Made by a program: the position numbers and the translations under genes
Shown here: one piece after another, positions 1 through 10,395 of the stretch
Layout of the letters: every line of letters begins with the position of its first letter
How positions within the stretch are numbered: position 1 is the stretch's first letter
Notes under the pieces: model-generated
What the model was told of the DNA's origin: nothing
The model's database searches: none
The model's input: only the letters and a program-made list of their open reading frames with translations
Origin: Sisyra terminalis
Taxonomy: Eukaryota > Arthropoda > Insecta > Neuroptera > Sisyridae
Assembly: GCA_958496175.1 (NCBI GenBank)
Contig: OY292278.1
Span: forward strand, 6,696,001 to 6,760,000
Reading direction: 5' to 3'
Length of the DNA stretch: 64,000 nt

Positions 1-1816
1 CTTTCTTCCATACGGAGTAATTATTTTTATCAACCCCCTTTTTGAAAGTATTTTAAACACTTCTATACTTTCATTATTTTCTTATGCCTTTGAGACCAGG
101 TAAATTTTAGTTTCATACCCATTTTTTAAAAAGTTTTGGTGGTTTTTCCAGGTATAAATTTTTTGCATTAGTTATCTTATTTCAGAAGAAAAATGTTGAA
201 GCTTTTTACAGCCAAAGTAATATGTTTAGGAAAAAAAATAATTATAACTAATAAATTACTCTTTAAAAGGAAAATTTTTATTTTTATTTTCATCTTCTGA
301 ATGAATTTTACGGCCTTTAATTTTTGTTAATTTCAAACTTAACGAGATTAAGATTTATTATCTTTGCAAAAAATTACACCAAAATTTACGGTTCCAGTAA
401 TTAATTTACGTTGAATAAATATTTGATGATTTCATACAAATAACCGCAACATTGATATTGATTTTGTTTTAAATGTGATGTGTGTTTGATAATATTGACT
501 CTTTCATTTATCTTACTACGTATTGTATACAATATGAACGTATTTATTTATTGTGCCAGTAAAATATAACTCAACACCATGCAAAAAATATTTTCTTTTG
601 TTGAATATATAAATAACGTGAATTGTGGTAATGCGTGATGTTTACAGATATATTTTATGTATCCATATAACTTGTGTAGGTTGCTCGATGAACAATTATT
701 CAAAATTTTTGACGGCAATTCCATCAGACAACTGCCGCACCGAATAGGATGACACGTTTACAAATATATTTTATGTATTATATGGCACAGTGTTATATTC
801 ATACAACAATGTGCGAATGTATCAGCTATTTTCCATTTATTTCAATTTATTTCGGAAACAAATCATTTATAACTCACAGTTAATGAGTAGGCAGAGGAGA
901 CAGAAGTGACACCGTCCATTTTATTTATAGCCCAACGGCATTGGGAAAAAAAATCAAAATTGAAAATCCCTCCTGCATTGGAATTTACTTGGAACCACCC
1001 AACGTTCCATTCCCCCATAGCAAAAAAAAACATTTCTCATCTGAAATAACAGAAGATTTCACTGATAAAAATATTAATTGGCGATTTACAATTAAAATCA
1101 TTGAGCAATAATCGAATCAAGTACACTCCAATGTTCAGGCGCCCATTCCATTGGTGCATATACTCATGAAAATAATTAAAATGTTTAATTGTTAATATTT
1201 ATTTTTGTGCGTATTTGCTCGTTTGTTAATAAGCACAGAATTTTGATTATTAAGGATTTAAGGATGTTTGATTGAGAATCATCGAGGAGGGTCGCTAATT
1301 TTTAATTCAGTTAACATTTGCACGAATATATCAAGGGTGATTTTTTTTTTTTTTGGAGTAAAATGAGGGAAAATTTAATTTTATGGTTCAAAAGTTTTAC
1401 GATGAAATCGTCCAATTTATTCGTATCAGAGCTTTGAATCTTTGTCGATCAATTTTTGTCTTATAAATTAATTGGTTACGTTTGAAAAAAAATTAGTGAC
1501 ATTTTCTTGCTAATAATTTTTCATCTCAATTTCTGTCGGAGTAAAAGTTATCAATTTTTATAATATTTTTTTTAATATTGTCCACTTTTGTCACGTAGCG
1601 ACATTTTTTAGCTCACATTGTTATAGTAAGCACCTTAAGTGCTTAATTGACATGGCATAGTTATTCGGTGATTGTTCAGTAACTATCCCGGATCAGATCT
1701 ATTTTTTTAACAATTAGATTTATATATGTTTTTATTTTTTCTTTATACATCATTAGGTTAAATTGCCTTTTAGTCTTTCTCTTTTCAATCTTCTGTTTTG
1801 AATCATTGGTTTAGAT
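1..1816. other. AT-rich stretch, no gene recognised
   Basis: No long reading frame, RNA gene or repeat boundary is recognisable. The sequence is dominated by A and T runs. A short palindrome AGCACCTTAAGTGCT lies near 1630; I attach no function to it. Confidence 0.6.
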
Positions 1817-2007
1817 CAGCAATCGGGGAACTTTTTTAACCATTACCCCAACGTATTTTTTCGTAAGTCAATATTACCCCCCCCATTCTGAAAAGAAAAC
1901 AACTAATGTAAATTTTAAGTTAACTTTGTTTGTTGAATTCTCTATTACACAAAAAAAAAACATTTTTACCCCATTCGGGGTAATTTACCCCGGTTCCCCG
2001 ACCGCTG
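1817..2007. mobile_element. Small hAT-like MITE
   Basis: The ends are imperfect inverted repeats: the left end reads CAGCAATCGGGGAAC and the right end, reversed, reads CAGCGGTCGGGGAAC. A CAG start and a CG-rich tip are typical of hAT ends. The 191 bp interior is AT-rich and non-coding. I cannot find a matching 8 bp target duplication (left flank ends GTTTAGAT, right flank starts ATTCTTCT), so either the insertion is old or the hAT assignment is wrong. Confidence 0.5.
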
Positions 2008-2343
2008 ATTCTTCTTCCCTAATGCTTCTTCCCTAACAAAAGGGTTTTCATGATCTTCCATGCTGGAGTGCAGGTGAACTTGACTCAATTTTTGGATTTG
2101 CATACTTCAAGTACGGTAAATTTAAGAAAAGTTAACCAAGATAATTAAGCCAAATGTGAAATTGCTTATTGACTAACTAAAGAAAAAATATAACAGAGAA
2201 TTTTTAAAAAAATCATATATCTTAACGAATTTAAAACGTCCATTAAATTAGCACTACACTTTTGGAATTTCAAAAAAAATTGGAAATATTTTGGTGTTTT
2301 TTTGTCATTCAGGATTTCAGAAAAGAAATCATATTAACATGTG

Positions 2344-2695
2344 GTTGATGTTCATAGGTATTTGGACTAATAAGACTGTTATTATTTTAACAAATCTTTA
2401 CTATCATTGTACAACGTTTCGTCTTTTTCGAGACTTCTTCAGGTACTGAAAAACACACAAAAATAATACAATTATTTACTGTCAGTTCCAAGAGCTGTGA
2501 AAATATAACTGAAAAGTTAATTTTAACAACCAATATATTTAACAACCATGAATTACTAATAACTTTAAGTTCCAAATTCAATTGGATAAAAACTACTGGA
2601 CCATTAGTCAAAATAGACGAAACGTTGTACAATAATAGTAAAGAATTGTTAAAATAATAAAAGTCTTATTAGTTCAAATACCTATGAACATCAAC
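2344..2695. mobile_element. Palindromic element inside the satellite
   Basis: Arms 2344-2424 and 2615-2695 are inverted copies with few mismatches, separated by about 190 bp. Both arms contain the word GAAACGTTGT on the outward strand. The left arm also carries a hammerhead-like core on the minus strand. It sits within the 140 bp satellite, so it inserted after the array formed. I infer a non-autonomous Penelope-type element from the inverted arrangement and the core; no coding sequence is present. Confidence 0.6.
2413..2442 (-). other. Hammerhead-like core (copy A)
   Basis: Read on the minus strand: CTGAAGA, one extra A, stem GTCT, loop CGAAAA, stem AGAC, then GAAA and CG. CTGANGA and GAAA on either side of a stem II hairpin match the conserved hammerhead ribozyme core. 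The extra A before stem II departs from the canonical form. Whether it cleaves cannot be told from sequence. Confidence 0.45.
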
Positions 2696-3889
2696 TACAT
2701 AACATTATCATGGATATGAGTACGAAAAATAATCTTACTTACTTTTAAATTTTTCCAGATGCAGCCATTTGAAAAAAGATCAATTTGAGCCATTTTCCAA
2801 ATATGGTTTTTATTTACGCTTTATATTGGTGTTTTTCTTGTCGTTCGAGAGTTCCAAAAGATTTTCATAAATCTTATATTTTCCGGGAAAAAGCAATTAA
2901 GATAAAGCTCAATATGACATATCATAAACATTGAAATTTTAAAATTTCATTTTACCATTAATTGATGCTTTCTGACACTCAAGAGTTTCGATAGACAAAA
3001 TTATGTCACTTGTTTGTTTTACCATTAAAAGCTAGTTGAAGAAAAGGCTCCATTTGAGTCATTTTCCATAAATGGAAATTTAATTTTTTTTTTTGGGCCA
3101 TTAATGAGTGTTTTTCTTATCGTTCGAGAATTCCAAAAAATCTTCATAACTCTTATATTTTCCGGTAAAAGGCAATTTAAAAAAAGCTCGATTTAGGTCA
3201 TTTTCCAAATACTGAAATACTGATTTATTTTCGTCATTAATTGGTGTTTTTGTGATCCAAGAGTTTTGAAAGAAAAAAGTGTGTTGTTTGTATATTTTCC
3301 TGGGAAAAAAACTTTTAAGAAAAAAGCTCAATATGACATATCATAAACATTGAAATTTTAAAATTTTATTTTACCATTAATTGGTGCTTTTTGTCACTCA
3401 AGCGTTTTGATCGACAAAATTATGTTACTTGTTTGATTTACCATGAAAAACTATTTGAAGAAAAATCTCCATTTGAGCCATTTTCCAAATATTGATCTTC
3501 TGTTTTTTTTAGGCCATTAATTGGTGTTTTTTTGTCATTTAAGAGTTCTGAAAGAAAAATCTTCATAACTTGCATATTTTCCCGGGAAAGGCTTTTAAAG
3601 AAAAACGCTACACTTGGGTCATTTTTCATTTATTAAATTTTTCAACACTTTAATTCATTATAAATTGATGTTTTTATGTTGCGAAAGAATTCTGAAAGAT
3701 ATAATATCATTACTTGCATACATTATATTCATCGCTAGCTTTCATACGGATTAGAAAGCTTCAATATTGGAGAAATGTACAAATAAAGCTTTAACATTAT
3801 AAAGGGTTCCCAGAGCATTGCAGAGCAAATGCAAGCTATTTTTTTTTTGTTTGGAACTCTGAAACGACAAAACATACCAAAAAAAAAGT

Positions 3890-4010
3890 GTAAAAAAAAC
3901 GAAATTTCAATATTTGAAAAATGACAAAAATTTTACGGAAAAAAAATATTTTATCAAAACTCTTGAGCGCCAAAAATCGCCAATTAGTGGTACAAAAAAA
4001 ATATAAATTT
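3890..4010. repeat. Inverted satellite remnant
   Basis: Sequence such as CAAAACTCTTGAGCG followed by CGCCAATTAGTGG is the reverse complement of the 140 bp satellite unit upstream. It abuts the LINE at 4110, so the LINE appears to lie within satellite-derived DNA. Confidence 0.55.
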
Positions 4011-4109
4011 CAATATTTAAGTTTTAATTATGAAAGTACACAAGTTTACTAATGAAATCTATTAAGATTGTCAAAAACTTGGCCAATTTGTAAATTGTAA
4101 ATTGAGTAA

Positions 4110-5650
4110 AAAACGTAAAGTCTTGTCTGATCTTAATTATATTATATGAAATGAAGAGATTATCTCCGATAATAATGCAATTGCTGATAATTTTGTCACA
4201 TTTTTTTTAGTAACATTGGCGCTGATCCAGCTAAGAAAATAGTATATGAACCAGGGTAAACATAGAAAATTTTTTTAAGAATAACCCCAATCGTATTTTT
4301 CTTACCCCCACAAATTGCTTTGAAATTGAAAAATTAAAAACTAAAATGAAAATTTAATCATTGACAATAAAGTTTTGAAATTTATAGCTGCGGATATTAG
4401 TGCTTCCTTGGAGTATATTTTTAGCAAATGTATTAACAATGCTTTTTGACCTAAAGCTTTGAAAAAAGCCCATATAATACCCTAAACATAAATCTGGAGA
4501 TAAACATTTAACTACTAACTATACACCTATCTCGTTTATTTCTAACTTAGCAAAAATTTCTGAGAAGATTATCTACAATAGACTTGGTAATTTTTGTGAT
4601 AAAAATAAATTCATTTCTGATCTTCAATTTGGTTTCTTTTAAATCAGAGATACTAGCGATGCTCTTGCAATAGTTCGAATTATCTATATGATAATATTGA
4701 TAAAAATATACCTACGGTTTTAGTTTTTCTAGACCTAGCAAAGGCTTTTAACACCGTAAATCATAAAATTTTATTAGATTAACTTTGGAGTTGTGGTATA
4801 AGAGGTATTCCTCATAAACTATTCGAAAACTATTTAACCAATAGAGAACAACGTGTTATTATCAATAATAGTATTAGTAAGACTAATATGTTAAAATAGG
4901 TGTTCCTCAAGGAACAATTCTGGACCCACTACTCTTCATTTTGTTTATTGATGATATTTTTAATTGTCTACTTAATGGGGCTCTACTTTCATATGCAAAT
5001 GATACAGTAATACGCTGCTCTGATAGTACTTGAGCTAAAGTCAATCTTATTTTAACTCGATGGTTTATCAAAATTGAGTATTGGTTAAGAAAAAATTAGT
5101 TGTCTCTTAACATAGATAAGTCTACGAATATTACGTTTGGTAGTTACTTTGATAGTATTCCTGATAATTTCCTCCTTAAAAAAAATAATATTGAACTTAA
5201 AAGAGTAAATAATTGTAATTATCTGGGACTAATTTTCGATGCGCACATGAAATGGAACTCACATGTCTATGAATTAACAAAAAAAATTTGATACTTTTCA
5301 TTCTTATGCTTTGAATTGAGCAAATTCTTAAATCCCTTGATATTAAAAACTAATTATCATGGGTTATATGAAAGCATAATCAACTATGGTACAACTGCAT
5401 GGGGTAGGATATATAATTATAGTGTTAAGCCATTAACTAGTACCCAAATTCGTTTTATTAATAATTTCACTTCACGTTATATTGTTGGTGTACCTCTTGG
5501 TATCAGGAAATCATTTATTATCAGTGCTTTAACATACGGCTATAGTGAGTATAAAGAGCAATATTATAATAAGTGTATACAAACTAGAACTAAGAATGTT
5601 AGATTTAAGGTTTTCACGGTCGGTCTTATTCAAGATACAACTCTTTATTG
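4110..5650 (+). pseudogene. CR1/L2-like LINE reverse transcriptase, decayed
   Basis: Translating across frames gives an almost continuous non-LTR reverse transcriptase. In order: ISDNNAIADNFVTFF (about 4150), a pre-RT block with NKVLKFIAADI (about 4370), HKSGDK and NYTPISFISNLAKISEKII (about 4500), LDLAKAFNTVNHKILL (about 4733), VPQGTI-like and LFILFIDDIFN (about 4900-4970), SYANDTV (about 4990), then a thumb region with NYLGLIFDAHMKW (about 5216) and SIINYGTTAWG (about 5380). These blocks are known from CR1, L2 and related LINEs; the exact clade is inferred. Frameshifts and stops are frequent, and the catalytic YADD box reads YAND, so one metal-binding aspartate is lost. The 5' end, including any endonuclease, is missing. 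The 3' end overlaps the palindrome at 5628. Confidence 0.85.
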
Positions 5651-5706
5651 AAAAAGTTGTGGCTTTCGGATCCAAAGTCGTGTCAAAAGATTGACTATGT
5701 CGGCAA

Positions 5707-5738
5707 CGTTTGGCAACCTCTCCAGGTCGCATCTTCAG
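5707..5738 (-). other. Hammerhead-like core (copy B, left arm)
   Basis: Minus strand: CTGAAGA, extra T, stem GCGACC, loop TGGAGA, stem GGTTGC, then CAAA and CG. The stem is six pairs including one G-T pair. The first G of the expected GAAA is changed to C, which would be expected to disable cleavage. Confidence 0.4.
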
Positions 5739-5931
5739 GGCGCAATTGCTCCAAGACTAATCGCAGGATGATCCTCAAGTCGTCTTACATACCATGCATT
5801 GTGGGTGGAAAATAAAGTTGAAAGCAGAAGAGTAGGTCAACCAATAAGTTGACCAATAGGTTGACATAGGATGCATGGTATGTAAGACGACTTGAGGACC
5901 ATTCTGCGATTAGTTTCGGAACAATTACGCC

Positions 5932-5963
5932 CTGAAGATGCGACTCGGAGAGGTTGCGAAACG
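5932..5963 (+). other. Hammerhead-like core (copy B, right arm)
   Basis: Plus strand: CTGAAGA, extra T, stem GCGAC, loop of eight bases, stem GTTGC, then GAAA and CG. Here the GAAA box is intact, unlike in the left arm, so the two arms have diverged at a core position. Confidence 0.45.
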
Positions 5964-6339
5964 TTGGCGATATTGCCAATCTTTTGACACGGCTTTGGAT
6001 CCGAAAGCCACTACTTTTTCAATAAAGAGTTCTATCTTGAATAGAATTAAAAATCCTTATCTTGTTATAATAAAATATTTCAATTAGATGCCTTACTACC
6101 TTAAAACTCTTAATTTTAAGCGAAAAAAATATTAATTAGCTCAAGCTTATTTGAGTGACTAGGTATTAACATAATTTTTAATTAAATTATAATATTTACT
6201 TTATTGGTAATTTTGTTTTTTCCTATAGTTCATAATATTATTGCTCTGTTTTGAATATATGCAATTGCAATATATTATTTTAGTTCAATTAACAGATGCC
6301 TTGCATCTCTATAGAATGTATGCTGGAATTAAAAACAAA

Positions 6340-6640
6340 ATATTTGTGAAATGTCAAAAATAAACTTTTTCTTTAAATGGCTATTTCCGAGAAAATATAA
6401 AAGTAATGAAGATTTATCTTTCGGAACTCTCGAACAAGAGAAACCCCAATTAATGGTGCAAAAAAAATATTTAAAGTTGAATTTGTTAGAAAAGCTCCAA
6501 ACTTAAAGTTGGCACTTTAAATTCCTAGATACATATAAATTCCTGAGAAATATGAGAGTAGCAATTTTTTTTGCAGAACTCTTAAACGACAAAAATTCAT
6601 CAAACTATTGCGTAATTTCAAAATAAGATTTTTTCGCTGA
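6340..6640. repeat. Inverted satellite remnants
   Basis: Two degraded units in reverse orientation to the 2.2-3.7 kb array are visible, for example TTTCGGAACTCTCGAAC followed by ACCCCAATTAATGG near 6418-6455, and GCAGAACTCTTAAACGAC near 6573. Together with 3890-4010 they bracket the LINE and its palindrome. Confidence 0.5.
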
Positions 6641-6655
6641 TTTTGAACAGTTATA

Positions 6656-6985
6656 CTGTGTATACAAAGTATAGGATATATTGTGAAAGTAAGGAAATTT
6701 GGGAACACCCCCCCTCCATAACCACATCGCAAAAAGAGAAAGGCACAACTTAAAAATTGAGGTCAATCCGTGATTATTTTGTGAATCATCACAAAGCAGT
6801 TACGGAGTGATCCAAACTACTTGATGAACACTGAGGAAGTTTGCTGGGAAATCGAAATACGTACCAAATATTTTGGTTTGAACTTCTGTTCAAATTTATG
6901 TTTATGGTATGATTTTTATATATTTTTATATTAAATTATACTACATAAATTGGACCGCAATATATCCTATATATTGTATACACAG
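6656..6985. mobile_element. 330 bp inverted-terminal-repeat element, related to 40-41 kb copies
   Basis: The left end CTGTGTATACAAAGTATAGG is an inverted match to the right end, which reversed reads CTGTGTATACAATATATAGG. Internal words (TACTTGATGA, GAAATACGTA, GAACTTCTGTTCAAAT, AAATTATACTACATAAATTG) recur in reverse orientation at 39911-40250, 40700-40860 and 41320-41470. About 30 bp upstream of the left end is also shared with the 39.9 kb copy, so the true boundary may lie further out. Non-coding. Confidence 0.6.
6831..6857 (+). other. Hammerhead-like core (copy C, decayed)
   Basis: Plus strand: CTGAGGA, extra A, GTTTGC, TGG, GAAATC, then GAAA. Compared with the 40-41 kb relatives (stem GATTGC with GCAATC), only four of six stem pairs survive. 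Confidence 0.35.
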
Positions 6986-6999
6986 AATTCCGTAATTAT

Positions 7000-9800
7000 T
7001 TTTTCCAAACTCCAAAAGTGTAGTGCTTATTAGATAGACGTGAATTTAAAACCATGGTTTATAAAAAAAAAACAGAAATATTTGTTCTCGAATATATTTT
7101 TGTTGTGAGGAAAAACACCATGAATTACTCATCTACTTATTCCCAACAATTGAAAGACATTTTACAATAAATTGTTGGAGACAAGTAAAATTTAAAATAC
7201 GTCGCCCAACATAACACAAGAAATCCACAAGAAAACGTGCGGATTTTAGGCTAAGTCCCATCTTTTTAAAATGGATGATAATTTCATCACACCGTTTTGA
7301 ACGTAACCGGGAACGAAGCGAACAAAAAAGGGATTAGGGAAATGAAAGAAAGCGCACGAGACAGAAAAAGCCTGGCCACGTTTCTATTTTATTTTTTCTC
7401 GGCTGCCATCTATTACCGTGACGATGGAATTAATCTTTTTTTTGCCTTGCCTTGCTATACTTTACTTTGATTTTCTCATGTCATTTTTCCACTTCATTTT
7501 TCAAAATGATATAAAGTAGTTTCGTTTAATTCGTTTATGGTTATGTTTAGCGAAGAGAAAAGCGTTACCGTTTCCAGGCTGTAACCAGTTACAGATGTTG
7601 GAGGGAAAGAGTTTGGCGATTGTAAACGCTCGTTTGGTTTTTCGTCGAGGAAATGAGAAAATGTCAAGTCCATGAAAGAGTTTTCCCTCACAAAACCATA
7701 AACGATTGGTTTAATCTAGGTCATCATCCATCTATTTTTCTAAACGAAATTTCGTTTCATCGAACTGACGAAATTCTATTTTCTCTTTGACAACAACGCC
7801 CGGCCCGATACAAATAGCAAAAACTAATTGATCCTGTTGAGTCAATTTTCCTTCAATTTTCCCAGAAACCATCATGCATTGTGGCAATGAATTATGAGCT
7901 AGGAAATTCAAAAAAATTGAGGTTTCACGACTCGTTTTTCTTGATTCAAAACAGAAAACCGATTAATGTTTCTTCAATTTCCTTAGACATAGAATAAATG
8001 TTAGAGGTTTTAACTATGGTAAATTTGTTTTCCATGTCTGAAGAAATTTCCATCAAGACTCTAATTGAAACTAATTCCTTCACGCCTTTCGAAACTTAAC
8101 AAATAAATTGATCAATATTCAGTTTAGTTCCTTGTACATCTTTCTGCAAACTTTGATTGCCAAATTAAAAATCAAAATTTTAAATGTGGTTTATTATCTA
8201 AACATTTAATTCCCAAGTCAAAATTTATTGAAGGTTTCATTTTATTAATTTCAAATTTATCTAAAGCCCCAAAGTTTTGCCTGGTCCACTTAATTGCTAT
8301 GAAAGATTACTCTTTAAAAAAGGATGGCTTAATTTTTATAAAAAAAAATTTTCTTCAGACTTTCCCATATTTATTGGGACTTCATATTGAAATATTTAAT
8401 AGTCCAAGTGCAAGATTTATGCTTTGATTAATACAAACTTGGATTAAAGTTGGAATAAAAAAACAACTTATAGTTTCAATGCTGTGAATTATTATTGAGT
8501 TGAACACCAAATTTACGACAATTGTGATTTATATAATGACCATTTTCCTCATTTTCCAGTCTTGTCAAAAAATTTTAAATCCTAAGAAAACTATTCACTG
8601 GATCTTGCTTTATATTGCAAGTAAAATTTGATCATTTTGGGCAAAAGTTTTTCTTATTTCTATTGAAAGATTCAGCATTGAAATGATTAATGAAAGTTTT
8701 ACGTTTTACATACACTAAGCATAATTATATTCTATTCCACAAAAAATACGATAAGAGTTACTTTTAAGGGAATATTAATATTTTCGACTCTGAATAATGT
8801 ATAAAATTGCCTTAATTGTTATATTTATTCTAACATTTGGTAATGATCTGCTTATATATCGGTTTCAATAATTGAACTTTACAGTCCAAAAACCCATAAG
8901 CTAATCCATCGTTACTGGACTCTCTTTTTGTCACTAATATATAAACTTTTTTATCTGCGAAAATATAAATAAATCACAACTAAAAATTAGTCTTTCCTCA
9001 TTTGAATAGTGCCATCTATCGATTAAAAATTTAAAAGAAATCTTATCGTCTATTAACCTTCTGCACTGCTATAGCTTAAATAAATCCTTTATTGATAACT
9101 AATATAAAAAAAATGTGCATATAGTCTTAAACGTCTATATTACAATTACTTTAATGGAATAGTCATAAAATGCCAACAAAATTGACTTTTATCAATATTT
9201 ATTAAGGATCTACAATTGGAATTTGGAAACAGATTTGCCACTTTAAGAGAATTGAAAATATTATCGAAAATATCAAGGACATATATAAATAATAATCATA
9301 TCCGAAATTGTGTTGTACTTATATTCACTCTCTGTAAAATTCCAGGTGGTTTAGATTAAGATTTGATCATTGTTTGAAGTTTAATGAAGGCTAATTTTTA
9401 AAATTTATTGAAGAGAAAAATTTTTTAATGGCCAAAAAGTATTTGTAAAAATATTTTTTCTTGACTCGATTTCCTTTAAAAATGATTCTCAAATCATACA
9501 GTTCTCAGCAAAAGTTTTTATTTACAGTTTAAAATTGATAATATTAACTCTAAACAAGTGTTAAAATTTTCTCAAGTTAACAAAGTATATTAATTATTTT
9601 AATTATTTTCTTCAAGTATATAAAAATTTCATCAGTCAGAGAGAATATATGAATACCGGATTTTATCTATGCACTTTTTAAAAACGTATTTACTTTAAGT
9701 TTTATTACTATTATAACTTTTACTATTACTTTTTTTCGTTAATATTTCCTTATTGAGCAACTCTAAGGGTCTATTCACAACAATTTTAAAAAAAATTAAA
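7000..9800. other. No gene recognised; GC-richer patch at 7240-7900
   Basis: The 7240-7900 patch is less A/T-monotonous and looks unique rather than repetitive. It has no convincing reading frame or splice-bounded exon. The remainder to 9800 is AT-rich without identifiable repeats. A regulatory role for the patch is possible, but nothing in the sequence proves it. Confidence 0.5.
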
Positions 9801-9807
9801 AAAAAAG

Positions 9808-9895
9808 TTTACTGTATGATTTGAACCCACGTCTTTATAATTAGGAGCATCAGAATGTTAGATACGTAAACCATTACGCTATTAACATCAATTAT
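9808..9895 (-). repeat. tRNA-derived remnant (SINE head or tRNA pseudogene)
   Basis: Read on the minus strand, TAATAGCGTAATGGT (9870-9884) resembles a tRNA A box and CGTGGGTTCAAATCA (9817-9831) a B box, at a spacing suitable for a tRNA. The helices are degraded and no clean cloverleaf forms, so a functional tRNA is unlikely. A T-rich run follows on the minus strand, which would fit a SINE tail. No second copy was seen in the window. Confidence 0.5.
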
Positions 9896-10149
9896 TTGTT
9901 TTATATATATAAACGTTTATATTTCAAAGAGGCAATTTTTTAAAATTTAAATTGAATTTACTGTGCTTTTTATCAGTTCAATTAAATTTTGTTTACAGAT
10001 TATTTTCTAACTTTAAATTACCTTTCCTATTATATATAGCTCACCTGTCTAGTGTAAAAATTTCTGTTATCATCCCTAGGGAATACCTTTCCTTATTATT
10101 TTTTTGGAATGATAAGTAGCCTATAGTCTGTGGGAATTTTTTTTGTATC

Positions 10150-10345
10150 TTAATACCAAGTTTCATTAAATTCGGTTGTTCTGTTCTTTAGTTAAATCGG
10201 GACACACAGACAGACAGACAGATAAAAATTTTAAAAATGTTAAATTTGGAATAAGGGCCTCTTGAAACAAATATTTAAACTAAAATTGGGTTCAAAATCG
10301 AAATGTACAGACAGACGTAATAATTTTATATATTAGTATGGATAA
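10150..10345 (+). repeat. RTE-like or Helitron-like dispersed tail
   Basis: Text of the form AAGTTTCATTAAATTCGG, GTTAAATCGGGACACACAG, a (CAGA)n run near 10205 and a final TTTTATATATTAGTATGGAT is characteristic of widespread insect 3' tails in the 'cannot distinguish from zero reflex of the prober' class of dispersed repeats. The family name is inferred from general resemblance only. A short fragment of the 6656 element follows at about 10347-10395. Confidence 0.45.
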
Positions 10346-10395
10346 TATTAAATTATACTACATAAATTGGATCCAATATATTGTACAATGTCATT

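Larger units (their letters stand above)
2200..3740. repeat. Degenerate satellite array, unit about 140 bp
   Basis: A unit containing ATTGGTGTTTTT, a GTCATTCAAGAGTT-like stretch, CTTCATAACT, ATTTTCCGGGAAA and ATTTGAGCCATTTTCC recurs with key words near 2289, 2825, 2953, 3104, 3238, 3378, 3520 and 3662. Spacing is 130 to 150 bp. The array is interrupted by the palindromic element at 2344-2695. The short minus-strand reading frames inside it follow the repeat and are not treated as genes. Confidence 0.75.
5628..6042. mobile_element. 415 bp palindromic element with hammerhead-like arms
   Basis: Both ends read ATTCAAGATA followed by a variant of GAACTCTTTATTG when read inward. Arms of about 170 bp (5628-5799 and 5876-6042) are close inverted copies around a spacer of about 75 bp. 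Each arm contains CTGAAGATGCGAC and AACGTTG. It lies at the 3' end of the decayed LINE. It has no coding capacity. The arm structure and the core suggest a Penelope-type non-autonomous element; this is inferred. Confidence 0.75.

Noticed and set aside
3101..3629. Minus-strand frames of 63-76 codons
   Set aside because: They follow the 140 bp satellite period and repeat the same peptide, so they are repeat-derived.
4245..4330. Apparent second copy of the 1817-2007 MITE (ATAACCCCAATCGTATTTTTC)
   Set aside because: The stretch fits the LINE reading frame between its pre-RT blocks (FLTPTNCFEIEKLKTK), so the similarity is coincidental.
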